NCBI RefSeq assembly: GCF_001662875.1
Contig: NZ_JPVZ01000003.1
Span: 558,001 to 622,000, forward strand
Length of the DNA stretch: 64,000 bases
From: Thalassospira tepidiphila MCCC 1A03514
Lineage (GTDB): Bacteria > Pseudomonadota > Alphaproteobacteria > Rhodospirillales > Thalassospiraceae
Reading direction: 5' to 3'
The notes under the pieces were generated by a model that did not search any database, was not told the origin of the DNA, and saw only the letters and a list, made by a program, of their open reading frames with translations. Below are positions 1 to 9,147 of the stretch, piece by piece. Positions within the stretch are counted from its first letter, which is position 1, and each line of letters starts with the position of its first letter. The position numbers and the translations under genes are program-made.

Positions 1-909
1 CGCCTGACGGTCATCCTCGGAACGAAGCGGCGGTGACAGCTTGGCGAACGTACGGTAATCCGAAACCGCATTCTCATTCAGTGCGAAATAGGGCGGTGCG
101 GTATCGCAGGTGACTTTAAGCCCGCGTTTCTTCGCCTTGCGGATGACTTCCACCGATTCACCGGTCGAAATATGGGCGAAATGCAGGCGCCCGCCGGTCA
201 TTTCAACCAGTCGCAAGTCGCGTTCGATCTGAATAACTTCGGCCAGTGGTGAGACACCGGAAAGGCCAAGGCGGGTTGCCAGTTCGCCGCTATTCATCGA
301 CGCCCCCTTGGAAAGCTCGGGCTCCTCAGGGTGTTGGACGATCATGCCATCAAAGAACGTGGAATAGGACAGGGCCTGACGCAGCAGGCGTGCACTGGCA
401 ATGGTCTTGATCCCGTCGCAAAAGGCAACGGCACCGGCCTGATGAAGCAGGCCCATCTCGGTGATTTCCTGCCCCTCGATGCCCTTGGAGACTGCGCCAT
501 AGACAAATACCTTGGCCAGACCCACCTTGCGGGCGCGACGGGCAATGAATTCGACGCCGGCTACGTCATCAATCACCGGATCGGTGTTGGGCAGGGCAAT
601 AATGGTGGTGACGCCACCGATTGCCGCCGATTTGCCAGCGGTTTCGATGGTTTCCTGATGTTCAAATCCCGGTTCACGCAGTTGGGCGCGCATATCAACC
701 AGACCCGGTGCCAGGCATGCACCGCCAAGGTCAATGACTTCAAAACCATCGGGAACGGTGCCTTCGGTGATGTCCGGGCCGCTTTTGGCGATGGTGTCAT
801 CTTCAATCAGGAGGCCACCGGTTTCATCGGTTTGTTTGACCGGATCAAGCAGCCTGGCATTGATGAAGGCTTTTTTGCCGGCACCTTTGGCGCGAATGGC
901 GGGGCTCAT
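1..909 (-). CDS. pyrC: Dihydroorotase-like protein PyrC' (partial, probably non-catalytic)
   Basis: The C-terminal end lies beyond position 1; 303 codons are visible. The fold is that of class I dihydroorotase in the amidohydrolase family: the loop LREPGFEH, the following GGVTT segment, HPEE near the middle and HFAHIST are all recognisable. The metal-binding HxH that should precede LREPG reads R-A-Q ([10 protein letters not shown]), so a binuclear zinc site cannot form normally. This matches the inactive PyrC' homologues that hold aspartate carbamoyltransferase in a dodecamer in Pseudomonas and relatives. The ATG overlaps the pyrB stop by 4 bp (ATGA), implying translational coupling and a structural partnership. 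An active dihydroorotase should be encoded elsewhere. Family is certain; lack of activity is inferred. Confidence 0.88.
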   Translation of the reverse strand, partial: MSPAIRAKGAGKKAFINARLLDPVKQTDETGGLLIEDDTIAKSGPDITEGTVPDGFEVIDLGGACLAPGLVDMRAQLREPGFEHQETIETAGKSAAIGGVTTIIALPNTDPVIDDVAGVEFIARRARKVGLAKVFVYGAVSKGIEGQEITEMGLLHQAGAVAFCDGIKTIASARLLRQALSYSTFFDGMIVQHPEEPELSKGASMNSGELATRLGLSGVSPLAEVIQIERDLRLVEMTGGRLHFAHISTGESVEVIRKAKKRGLKVTCDTAPPYFALNENAVSDYRTFAKLSPPLRSEDDRQA

Positions 910-1925
910 GCCTGACCTCCGATCTTTCTGTGGTTCTGCACAAGCAATTCAAGCGCTGCCATGCGCACAGCAACGCCCATTTCGACCTGTTCGCGAATGA
1001 CGGAACGTTCAACGTCATCAGCCACTTCACTGTCGATCTCGACACCACGGTTCATCGGCCCGGGATGCATAATCAGGGCATCGGGTTTGGCGTTGGCAAG
1101 CTTTGCACGGTCAAGGCCGTGGAAATGGAAGTACTCACGCACCGATGGGATGAAGCTGCCTTCCATGCGTTCCAGCTGCAGACGCAACATCATGACGATG
1201 TCGCAGTCTTTCAGGCCTTCTTCCATGTTATGGAATATTTCGACACCCATCCGGTCGATCTTCGACGGGATCAGGGTTGGCGGGGCGACAAGGCGTACAC
1301 GCGATCCCATCGTGTTCAAAAGCAGGATATTGGAACGTGCGACACGCGAATGAGCGATATCGCCACAGATGGCAACATTCAGGCGATGCAGGCGTCCCTT
1401 GTGGCGGCGGATGGTTAGCGCATCAAGAAGTGCCTGAGTCGGATGTTCGTGGCGACCGTCGCCTGCATTCAGAACCGCACAATTGACCTTTTCGCTCAGA
1501 AGCTTGACCGCGCCACTATCGCCATGGCGGACAACCAGTGCATCCGGGGTCATGGCATTAAGGGTCATCGCCGTATCAATCAGGGTTTCGCCCTTTTTGA
1601 CCGAACTCGTGCCCACTGTCATGTTGATAACATCAGCCCCCAGACGTTTGGCCGCCAGTTCAAACGATGTCAGCGTCCGGGTGGAGTTTTCGTAAAACAG
1701 ATTAACGACTGTCGCGCCGGCCAGAATATTGCTGGTCTTGTCTGCGGAGCGATTTTTTTCCGCATAGTGCTGGGCGCGGTCCAGAATAAGGGTGATTTCC
1801 CCGGGGGTCAGACCCTCGATCCCGAGGAGGTGTGGGTGCGGATAATGATCCGCCGCTGGTCCCATGACGCTCATGGCGTTGCACATTTCCCTTGGATGAT
1901 CTTTGAAAAATTTCGGGCGGAGCAT
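906..1925 (-). CDS. pyrB: Aspartate carbamoyltransferase catalytic subunit
   Basis: Catalyses carbamoyl phosphate plus L-aspartate to carbamoyl-aspartate, the committed step of pyrimidine synthesis. The carbamoyl-phosphate motif FYENSTRT lies near residue 77, HPTQALLD near the middle and LRLQLERM further on. At 339 residues it is slightly longer than usual; the first 15-20 residues are atypical, so translation could begin at one of the ATG codons between about 1865 and 1886. The most upstream ATG has an AGGGG about 9 nt ahead and was kept. No pyrI regulatory subunit is adjacent. Overlap with the downstream PyrC' gene suggests a PyrB-PyrC' complex. Confidence 0.96.
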   Translation of the reverse strand: MLRPKFFKDHPREMCNAMSVMGPAADHYPHPHLLGIEGLTPGEITLILDRAQHYAEKNRSADKTSNILAGATVVNLFYENSTRTLTSFELAAKRLGADVINMTVGTSSVKKGETLIDTAMTLNAMTPDALVVRHGDSGAVKLLSEKVNCAVLNAGDGRHEHPTQALLDALTIRRHKGRLHRLNVAICGDIAHSRVARSNILLLNTMGSRVRLVAPPTLIPSKIDRMGVEIFHNMEEGLKDCDIVMMLRLQLERMEGSFIPSVREYFHFHGLDRAKLANAKPDALIMHPGPMNRGVEIDSEVADDVERSVIREQVEMGVAVRMAALELLVQNHRKIGGQA

Positions 1926-2040
1926 AACGAATTGCCCCTGTCACGAAAAGTTAAATATTGCCGGTAATACCGATGCGATCGCATCAAATTTCCTGACTGA
2001 TCGGTCAGGTTTCAGGCGGCGAAGGCCAGACGATCGGCGA

Positions 2041-2964
2041 TCAGACAGCCTGGGTCAAAATGGCGATCACCGGCATGGTGATAATCGCAAGCAGGGTGTG
2101 AACGGTGATGATGCTGGCCATCATCTGGGCATCGCCCCCCATCAGGCGCGCAAGAACATAAGCACTGGCAGAGCAGGGCAGTGCAGCATAAAGCACCACC
2201 GCCGCAAGTTCGATATCGGGCAGTCCCAGCATAAGACACAGACCAGCTGCAATCGCTGGGCTCAACACCAGTTTTCCAACACTTGAAACCCCGACCGGGA
2301 AACCTGCGCGCCGTGCAGCCGACAGATCAAGCCCGGCGCCAACGGCAAGAAGCCCGATGGGCAGGGCCGCGCGTCCAAGCACCTCAAGAAAGGGGCCAAT
2401 GATTGGCGGCAAGCCAATTCCCAGAACGTTAAACAGGCTACCCAGCACGCATGCCATCAGAAGCGGATTTTTTGCCACATCACGCAGCAATGACAAAACG
2501 CCGGGCTTGCGATCATTTTCACCCAGATGGGCACATGCCAAAACGGAAATAACGTTAACTGTGGGTACGACCAACGCGACGCAAAGGGCAGTAACGGTTA
2601 GTCCGTGTGTGCCAAGCAAGGCCGCGGCAACGGCAAGCCCGATATAGGTGTTTGGCCGGATGGCGCCTTGCACCAGCGATGAAAATGTTGGTGCGGAAAC
2701 CTTCAAAACGGGGCGCACCACAAGGATCAGTGCGGTACAGATCGCAATCGTGCCCAGCATTGCCGTCGCAATCCCCAACAGTGGCAGGCTGCCAAGGTCT
2801 GCTTTGGCGGTGTTGGAAAAAAGAAGGGCCGGGAAGGTGATGAAATAAGTCAGTTTCTCTGCACCTGGCCAAAAACTGTCGGGCAGGAAACGTCGTTCAC
2901 GCAGCACATACCCGACAACGATCAGGGCAAAGGTCGGCAGAAGTGCTGAGAGAATGGCAAGCAT
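2041..2964 (-). CDS. AEC-family (auxin efflux carrier-like) transporter
   Basis: A 307-residue, very hydrophobic protein with roughly ten membrane segments, two sets separated by a polar linker near residues 150-165 (GENDRKPGVLS). Length, the opening ILSALLPTFALIVVGYVL and the closing segment resemble the AEC family, whose bacterial members export or import small organic acids such as malate. Substrate cannot be read from the sequence. It stands alone, 115 bp upstream of pyrB on the same strand and divergent from the glyoxalase-like gene. Family assignment is fairly secure, function is not. Confidence 0.85.
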   Translation of the reverse strand: MLAILSALLPTFALIVVGYVLRERRFLPDSFWPGAEKLTYFITFPALLFSNTAKADLGSLPLLGIATAMLGTIAICTALILVVRPVLKVSAPTFSSLVQGAIRPNTYIGLAVAAALLGTHGLTVTALCVALVVPTVNVISVLACAHLGENDRKPGVLSLLRDVAKNPLLMACVLGSLFNVLGIGLPPIIGPFLEVLGRAALPIGLLAVGAGLDLSAARRAGFPVGVSSVGKLVLSPAIAAGLCLMLGLPDIELAAVVLYAALPCSASAYVLARLMGGDAQMMASIITVHTLLAIITMPVIAILTQAV

Positions 2965-3213
2965 CAGGTGGCTTTCATCACGTAATGAAGAAGAACTTTC
3001 AACGTCACCATACTGTTATCACCGATCTGAGCACGGTGAAATACGCTCGCAATATCTAATTGGCATAGATGACTAAAATTCAGTTGGTGTCGAGTTGTTC
3101 TTTGCCGGTGTTTTCCGATGTGATAGTCAGCACATCCAACAGGTTTTGGCGTCGATAGACTGTTTGTTCTGCAAAGTCGTCCAGCTCGCTGAATGTTCAA
3201 GGAAAGGGACGCC

Positions 3214-4029
3214 ATGTCACGCGCGATTGATCACATTGTATTATGTGTGAATGATCTTGATGCCGCGATAGCTGTCTATACGCAGCTCGGATTCACAGTG
3301 ACCCCGCGTGCAGTTCATCCCTTTGGTACCGGTAATGCCCTGATCCAGCTTGACGGCATGTATATCGAACTTCTTGCGGTGATTGATCCGGACAAGATTG
3401 CCGAAACGGACCTTGCCCAGCCATTTTCGTTTCCGATCTACAATCGCGATTATCTGCGTCATCGCGAAGGCATGTCGATGCTGGCCCTGCAATCGCGCGA
3501 TGCCGAACAGGACAGACAAAAATTTATCGCAGCCGGTGCCGCAGTGCCGCCGGTATTTCACTTTGAACGCGATGCCAAGACGCCTGATGGTGAAACAGTC
3601 GGCGTTGCCTTTTCGTTGGCTTACGCCAACCATCCGCTGTTGCGGCATGCGGTGACCTTTGTGTGTCAACATCGACACCCGGTGCAGAATTTCTATTTCC
3701 CTGACTATCAAAGTCATCAGAATGGCGCTGTTGCGATTAGCAAGGTTCTTGTTGATCACTGGGCAGCCGAAGCGGTACACGACTTTTATGAGGAAATCGG
3801 AGTCGACGCGATTGTCGATGTCTTGCATGGCGATGAACTGATTTCACGCTATGGGGTAGAGGATTCCGCATTTCCGACAGACGGATTTGCTGGCTTTGAA
3901 TTAATTGTCGATGACATCGCGAAAATTACCGATGCTGCTGTCGCAATGGGGGCCGTTGAAAAAGACGGCATGCTTATCATTCCGCCTTCACGGTTCTTCG
4001 GGGTGATGATGGTGATCAAAGCCAAATAA
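3214..4029 (+). CDS. Glyoxalase-like (VOC fold) protein
   Basis: A 271-residue protein opening with SRAIDHIVLCVNDLDAAI, the first beta-alpha unit of vicinal-oxygen-chelate proteins, followed by GNALIQLDG and YIELLAV. Two VOC modules appear to be present (about 1-130 and 140-270; the second includes GFELIVDDI). It fits the Glyoxalase_3-type group of unknown substrate. The start at 3214 was chosen because GGAAAGGGA lies 5 nt upstream; an in-frame ATG 21 bp earlier lacks a binding site. Divergent from the AEC gene. A metal-dependent lyase or dioxygenase-like role is possible but unproven. Confidence 0.85.
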   Translation: MSRAIDHIVLCVNDLDAAIAVYTQLGFTVTPRAVHPFGTGNALIQLDGMYIELLAVIDPDKIAETDLAQPFSFPIYNRDYLRHREGMSMLALQSRDAEQDRQKFIAAGAAVPPVFHFERDAKTPDGETVGVAFSLAYANHPLLRHAVTFVCQHRHPVQNFYFPDYQSHQNGAVAISKVLVDHWAAEAVHDFYEEIGVDAIVDVLHGDELISRYGVEDSAFPTDGFAGFELIVDDIAKITDAAVAMGAVEKDGMLIIPPSRFFGVMMVIKAK

Positions 4030-4059
4030 AAAGCTGCCTGAATGAACAGGCAGCTTTGA
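4028..4059. terminator. Bidirectional intrinsic terminator
   Basis: AAGCTGCCTG and CAGGCAGCTT form a perfect 10-bp stem around a 6-nt loop, flanked by A-runs on the left and T-rich sequence on the right. It lies between convergent genes (VOC protein and ruvX) and can serve both. Confidence 0.8.
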
Positions 4060-4088
4060 TCTTGTTGGTCATGGCAGACTGACGGTTA

Positions 4089-4613
4089 TCAGTCCTCTTC
4101 AGCCTCGATATCATCATCGTCGGCTTCGGCGTTCTCGCCGGGATCGGTATGGCGGTTCAAATGATCCAGTGCGCCTTGCAAGATATAAGCAGCAGCTGTC
4201 TTGTCGACGACTTCAGCGCGGCGTTTGCGGGTCATATCGACTTCTTCAATCAGAATACGCTCGACCGCGTTTGTTGACAGGCGCTCGTCCCACATCAAAA
4301 CCGGCAGGTCGATATACTTTTCCATTTCGTCGATAAAGGCATAGACGCGATGGCACGCCTTGCCGATCGAACCATCAAGTTCGCGCGGGAAGCCGATGAT
4401 AATGCCGCCGACATTCTGTTTGTCGATAATCGACGAAAGCTGGGCAATATCGCGTGTGAACTTCTTTCGTGAAATCAGCTCATACGGTGAGGCAATCTGC
4501 AGCCCTACATCTGATAGGGCTACGCCAATTGTTTTGGTGCCCAAATCAAGGCCCAATACACGTGCTGCCGGTGGCAAGAACCGCAGCAATTCCTGAGTGT
4601 CATTGCAAATCAT
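4089..4613 (-). CDS. ruvX: Putative pre-16S rRNA nuclease / Holliday junction resolvase-like protein
   Basis: RNase H-fold protein of the YqgF/RuvX family, implicated in processing the 16S rRNA 5' end. The first strand LGLDLGTKTIGVALSD carries the catalytic Asp; IIGFPRELDGSIG and the MWDERLST segment supply the other conserved acidic residues. At 174 residues it is longer than E. coli YqgF because of an acidic tail rich in Asp and Glu (last ~20 residues). Monocistronic, divergent from the pot operon. Confidence 0.93.
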   Translation of the reverse strand: MICNDTQELLRFLPPAARVLGLDLGTKTIGVALSDVGLQIASPYELISRKKFTRDIAQLSSIIDKQNVGGIIIGFPRELDGSIGKACHRVYAFIDEMEKYIDLPVLMWDERLSTNAVERILIEEVDMTRKRRAEVVDKTAAAYILQGALDHLNRHTDPGENAEADDDDIEAEED

Positions 4614-5058
4614 GGCGACCTTATAGGAGTCTTTTTGCGAAAATGCCAGCGCAAAGCAAATGTATCGTTTTCCGATTTATGGAAGAAACGACGCCGAGTT
4701 GAGGGTGTGAGCGCATTTTATTCTAAATGCAGCCAAGAATGGCGGACTTCCTAGCGTAAAAATCTTTCTGAATGATGAGGGGTTGAAGTGCCTCAGCAGG
4801 TTTGTTTTAATATCGCACTGCCGAAATTGATCGAAATCGAAATATGCAGGGCGAAACAGGCAGACCGAATGCGCAGATCATCTTGAGAGAAAGAAAACAG
4901 AAAGAGGCAGCGCACCTATTACACGTGAGTGTCGCAATGCTTCTATCCACGGGGTTCGGGAACCGTCATGCTCGACAGGTTCCAGTTGATTTCCGCATAC
5001 AAAAATCACCAAAAGCGAAAACGCTGAACAAACAATGACAAATCAGGGGGTATAGGGT
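4614..5058. other. 445-bp divergent intergenic region (ruvX / potA)
   Basis: No supported gene. It must hold the promoters of ruvX (leftward) and the pot operon (rightward). A 64-codon open frame at 4844-5038 has no binding site or recognisable protein and was rejected. The last 15 bp contain the AGGGGG ribosome-binding site of potA. No riboswitch or convincing -35/-10 pair was recognised. Confidence 0.5.
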
Positions 5059-6162
5059 TTGGCCGACGGTGCATCAAATGAAGCGTTCGTTGAGTTTGAA
5101 CGTGTACAGAAAAGTTATGACGGCGAGACACTCGTCGTTAAAGATCTCAACCTAACAATGCCTAAAGGCGAGTTCCTGACGATGCTTGGTCCGTCAGGGT
5201 CTGGCAAGACGACTTGTCTTATGATGCTTGCCGGCTTCGAAACCGCGACCCACGGCGATATCCGCCTTGGTGGCGTTTCGATCAACGATATCCCGCCGCA
5301 CAAGCGTGGTATCGGCATGGTCTTCCAGAACTACGCGCTCTTCCCGCACATGACCATTGCCGAAAATCTGGCTTTCCCGCTTGAGGTCCGCAAATTGGGC
5401 AAAGCGGAACAGGAAGAGAAGGTCAAACGCGCACTCGATATGGTCGAAATGGGAAGCTTCGGTGGCCGTCGTCCGGCACAGCTTTCCGGCGGCCAGCAAC
5501 AGCGTGTCGCGTTGGCCCGTGCGCTTGTGTTCGAACCTGAACTGGTTCTGATGGATGAGCCGCTCGGTGCGCTTGATAAACAGCTTCGTGAAAAGATGCA
5601 GTTTGAAATCACGCATCTGGCCCATCAACTTGGCATTACCACGGTTTACGTCACCCACGACCAGACCGAGGCATTGACCATGTCCGACCGCGTCGCTGTG
5701 TTTGACGACGGCCGCATTCAGCAGCTTGCACCGCCAGATAAACTGTACGAACAGCCCGAAAACAGCTTTGTCGCGCAGTTCATTGGCGAAAACAACACGC
5801 TCGAAGGTGTCATCAAGGAAATCAAGGGCAACACCTGTGTTGTCCAGCTTGATGGTGGCGAAATCATTGATGCCGTTCCGGTCAATGTCAGCCAGGTGGG
5901 TGAACGTACACGCGTTTCGATCCGTCCTGAACGTGTTGAATACAACCGTGATCGCCTGCATGCCGATGCGCATACGCTCAAGGCCGAGGTACTGGAGTTC
6001 ATCTATATGGGTGACATCTTCCGTACACGCCTGCGTGTGGCCGGCAATGATGAGTTTATCATCAAGACCAGGAACGCACCGGACCAGGTGCGTCTGAAGC
6101 CGGGTCAGGAAATCGAGATTGGCTGGCTTGCAGAAGATTGCCGCGCGCTTGATGCGTCGTAA
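5059..6162 (+). CDS. potA: Polyamine ABC transporter ATP-binding protein
   Basis: ATPase of a spermidine/putrescine-type importer: Walker A GPSGSGKTT, Q-loop FQNYALFPH, signature LSGGQQQRV, Walker B LMDEPLGALD and switch THDQTEA. Residues from about 250 form the C-terminal TOBE (oligonucleotide-binding fold) domain typical of PotA. 367 residues, normal length. The start is TTG at 5059, 8 nt after AGGGGG; no upstream ATG is available in frame. First gene of potA-potD-potB-potC. Confidence 0.93.
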   Translation: MADGASNEAFVEFERVQKSYDGETLVVKDLNLTMPKGEFLTMLGPSGSGKTTCLMMLAGFETATHGDIRLGGVSINDIPPHKRGIGMVFQNYALFPHMTIAENLAFPLEVRKLGKAEQEEKVKRALDMVEMGSFGGRRPAQLSGGQQQRVALARALVFEPELVLMDEPLGALDKQLREKMQFEITHLAHQLGITTVYVTHDQTEALTMSDRVAVFDDGRIQQLAPPDKLYEQPENSFVAQFIGENNTLEGVIKEIKGNTCVVQLDGGEIIDAVPVNVSQVGERTRVSIRPERVEYNRDRLHADAHTLKAEVLEFIYMGDIFRTRLRVAGNDEFIIKTRNAPDQVRLKPGQEIEIGWLAEDCRALDAS

Positions 6163-6246
6163 CTTTTAGTCAGGCAGATACAGGACCGGTACGCCCGGGT
6201 GCTGGTCCTCAACGAATAGTCCGGGAAACAATCAGGGAGTCTATTA

Positions 6247-7365
6247 ATGCAGCTTATTAAAACCCTTACAGCATCAACAGCTTTGCTTGTTGTGGCGGCA
6301 GGCGCAGCCTATGCCGACGACCACATGGCGTCCGACATGACGCTGGTCAGCTGGGGCGGTGCCTATCAGAACAGCCAGATCAAGGCTTATGCTGAGCCTT
6401 ATATGGAAATGAACCCGGGTGTTTCGATCACCTGGGATGAAAGCTCGAACGAAGCCGTTGCAAAACTGCGCGCAATGAACGAAGCCAACAACGTGACCTG
6501 GGATCTGGTTGACGTGGTTGCTGCTGATGCAATGCGCCTTTGCGATGAAGGCCTCGCAATGGAAATCGACCCGAACGAAGTTCTTGCAGAAGCGCCGGAT
6601 GGCACCTCGGCAGAAGATGACTTCGGTGATCTCCTCGTAAGTGACTGCTTCATCCCGCAGATCGTTTATTCGACCACGTTTGGTTACCGTGAAGACATGG
6701 TTCCGGCTGGAACTCCGGCACCGACCGATATCTGTGCCCTGTTCGACACCGAAACCTATCCGGGCATGCGTTCGCTTGAAAAACGCCCGATCAACAACAT
6801 GGAATGGGCTCTGCTCTGCGATGGTGTTGCCAAGGACGAAGTTTACAGCGTTCTTGAAACCCCGGAAGGTCAGCAGCGCGCTCTTGATAAGCTGGCAACC
6901 ATCAAAGACAGCGTTATCTGGTGGAGTGCTGGTGCAGATACCCCGCAGCTTCTGGCTGACGGCGAAGTCTTCATGGGCTCGACCTACAACGGTCGTCTGT
7001 TCTCCGCAATCGAAGAGCAGGATCAGCCGATCGCCATGCTCTGGGACGCGCAGGTCTTTGACCTTGACGGCTGGATCATTCCGTCCGGTCTTCCGGAAGA
7101 GCGTCTGAACCGCGTTCTGGACTTCGTGAAGTTCGCAACCGACACCCAGCGTCTTGCTGACCAGGCTGCTTACATCTCGTACGGTCCGGCTCGTTTCTCC
7201 TCGGCACCGCTCGTTGGTAAGCACGCCGAACTCGGTATCGACATGGCTCCGCACATGCCGACCGACCCGGCAAACGCCAAGAACACGTTCCTCTATAACT
7301 ACGAGTTCTGGGCTGACTACCGTGACGACATCGATGCCAAATTCCAGGCTTGGCTTGCTCAATAA
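6247..7365 (+). CDS. potD: Polyamine-type periplasmic binding protein
   Basis: Signal peptide with hydrophobic core TALLVVAAGAAYA and probable cleavage before DDHMA. The mature part starts MTLVSWGGAYQ, the usual first strand of PotD-like solute-binding proteins. 372 residues. Conserved aromatic and acidic residues typical of a polyamine site are plausible, but specificity (putrescine, spermidine or another cation) cannot be read. The gene lies between ATPase and permease genes and is followed by a very stable hairpin that would raise its expression relative to the permeases. Confidence 0.9.
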   Translation: MQLIKTLTASTALLVVAAGAAYADDHMASDMTLVSWGGAYQNSQIKAYAEPYMEMNPGVSITWDESSNEAVAKLRAMNEANNVTWDLVDVVAADAMRLCDEGLAMEIDPNEVLAEAPDGTSAEDDFGDLLVSDCFIPQIVYSTTFGYREDMVPAGTPAPTDICALFDTETYPGMRSLEKRPINNMEWALLCDGVAKDEVYSVLETPEGQQRALDKLATIKDSVIWWSAGADTPQLLADGEVFMGSTYNGRLFSAIEEQDQPIAMLWDAQVFDLDGWIIPSGLPEERLNRVLDFVKFATDTQRLADQAAYISYGPARFSSAPLVGKHAELGIDMAPHMPTDPANAKNTFLYNYEFWADYRDDIDAKFQAWLAQ

Positions 7366-7376
7366 GAGCTAAGGGT

Positions 7377-7400
7377 AGGGGGCCGTTCGCGGCCCCCTTT
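7377..7400 (+). terminator. Intercistronic hairpin with TTCG tetraloop (attenuator)
   Basis: AGGGGGCCG and CGGCCCCCT form a 9-bp GC-rich stem closed by a TTCG tetraloop, followed by TT. It sits 12 bp after potD and 79 bp before potB. Likely a partial terminator or 3' stabiliser giving excess binding protein. Confidence 0.7.
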
Positions 7401-7478
7401 ACCGACCAATTCGCTAAACAATAAATTGCCGGTCGAAACAATAGACCGAAAACACCGGGGCAGGCTTACGGGGGCGTA

Positions 7479-9143
7479 ATGGGTGATACATCTCAAGAAG
7501 TAGTGTTAGCTGCTGATGGCAGACCGCTAAAACAAAGTCTACGAAGGGCATTGATGCGCCAGAAAATGCGCGCGCTCATGCTGGTTGCGCCACTTTTGAT
7601 CTTTGTGGTCGTGACTTTTATCGTACCGATTCTCTCGATGCTTTTCCGGTCGGTTGAAAACGACATTGTGCCGAACACGATCCCGGGAACCGTGATTGCG
7701 CTTTCCCAGTGGGATGGATCAAGCGGGGAACCGCCGCACGAAAACGTTTACCGCAATCTTTACATTGATTTATTCAAGGCAGAGGAAGCTAAACAGCACA
7801 CCCGCCTTGGTTCTCGCCTGAACTACGAGCAATCCGGATTGTCATCCTTGTTCCGGACCACGGGGCGGTCGCTTGATGACATCGGTGAACTTTGGCAGGA
7901 TCCGCTTGAAGATATTGATCCGAACTTCGAAGAAGGTTCTTTCTGGTTCGAAATGATGTCGGGCACAGGCGGCGAAGATTTCCTTGAAACACGCCGTGAA
8001 CTGATGGCGCTGATGTCTGATGAAGACATGAGTGGTGATGTCGGCTTTGTGCCGTCAGAAGAAATCATTCAATTGCTGCCCTGGACCGCACGTGCTTATA
8101 CCGACTTTGCGTTGTGGGCCGCGATCCGCGATGGCGACACCGTTGCCGAGGAAGATCCATGGGAGTCCGTTTATGGCGCCCTTGGTATGGACCTGACCAA
8201 TCCGGATACTGTTTCGGCGATCAACAGCTATAACGGTGCGGGCGCAAGCGCCTTGCAGACGGCGGCTGCGAATATTGATCAGCTGCCACAATTCGGTTTC
8301 CGCGAAGCTTTCACCGAAGAAGACAAAGATTGGGGCTCTGCTGATATCTGGGCAACCATCAAGCTCTATTCGCCAAGCATGACCCCGGGCTACTTCCTGA
8401 ATTCCGTCGATATGACGCTGACGCCCGACGGGATCGTGATGAAGCCCGAAAATCAGCAGATTTATACGACGCTGTTCATGCGTACACTGATCATGGCGCT
8501 GATCATTACCGCAAGCTGCATTGTTCTTGGCTATCCGGTGGCATGGTTGCTTGCCAATCTGCCAATGCGTACGGCAAGTATCCTGATGATTTTGGTTCTG
8601 CTGCCGTTCTGGACGTCGCTTTTGGTGCGAACGTCGGCCTGGAAGGTCTTGTTACAGCAGCAAGGGGTGATTAACGAAATCCTTGTCTGGCTTGGCTTCG
8701 TTAACGATGCGGATCGCCTTGTTCTCATGAATAACGCAACAGGTACGGTCATTGCGATGACCCACATCCTGCTGCCGTTCATGATCCTGCCGCTGTATTC
8801 GGTGATGAAAACCATTCCGCCAAGCTATCAGCGCGCTGCCAAGTCACTTGGTGCGACGAACTGGACGGCCTTCTGGCGTGTCTATTTCCCGCAGTCGGTT
8901 CCGGGTATTGGTGCTGGTTCGATCCTCGTGTTCATTCTTGCGATCGGTTACTACATCACGCCGGAAATCGTTGGTGGTACGGATGGTGTCTTCATCTCCA
9001 ACCGAATTGCCTATCACATTTCAAGTTCGCTCAACTGGGGCCTTGCGGCCGCACTCGGGTCCATCCTTCTCGTCGTCGTTCTTGGCCTTTACTGGTGCTA
9101 CGACAAGATTGTGGGCATCGATAACGTGAAGTTGGGGGGCTAA
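7479..9143 (+). CDS. potB: Polyamine ABC transporter permease with large periplasmic insertion
   Basis: PotB-type inner-membrane permease. The first membrane segment is at about residues 32-55; the remaining segments start near residue 330 and carry the EAA motif (RAAKSLGATNWTAFWRV) that docks on PotA. Between them lies a soluble, acidic region of about 270 residues, which makes the protein 554 residues against roughly 280-300 for ordinary PotB. The insert should face the periplasm, where it could contact PotD. Followed 4 bp later by potC. Identity as permease is secure; the role of the insert is unknown. Confidence 0.9.
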   Translation: MGDTSQEVVLAADGRPLKQSLRRALMRQKMRALMLVAPLLIFVVVTFIVPILSMLFRSVENDIVPNTIPGTVIALSQWDGSSGEPPHENVYRNLYIDLFKAEEAKQHTRLGSRLNYEQSGLSSLFRTTGRSLDDIGELWQDPLEDIDPNFEEGSFWFEMMSGTGGEDFLETRRELMALMSDEDMSGDVGFVPSEEIIQLLPWTARAYTDFALWAAIRDGDTVAEEDPWESVYGALGMDLTNPDTVSAINSYNGAGASALQTAAANIDQLPQFGFREAFTEEDKDWGSADIWATIKLYSPSMTPGYFLNSVDMTLTPDGIVMKPENQQIYTTLFMRTLIMALIITASCIVLGYPVAWLLANLPMRTASILMILVLLPFWTSLLVRTSAWKVLLQQQGVINEILVWLGFVNDADRLVLMNNATGTVIAMTHILLPFMILPLYSVMKTIPPSYQRAAKSLGATNWTAFWRVYFPQSVPGIGAGSILVFILAIGYYITPEIVGGTDGVFISNRIAYHISSSLNWGLAAALGSILLVVVLGLYWCYDKIVGIDNVKLGG

Positions 9144-9147
9144 GAAC

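Noticed and set aside
4844-5038. 64-codon frame in the ruvX/potA spacer
   Set aside because: No ribosome-binding site, no family resemblance and low-complexity basic composition.
6274-7362. 362-codon open frame antisense to potD
   Set aside because: Shadow of a biased coding strand; the potD protein with its signal peptide explains the region.
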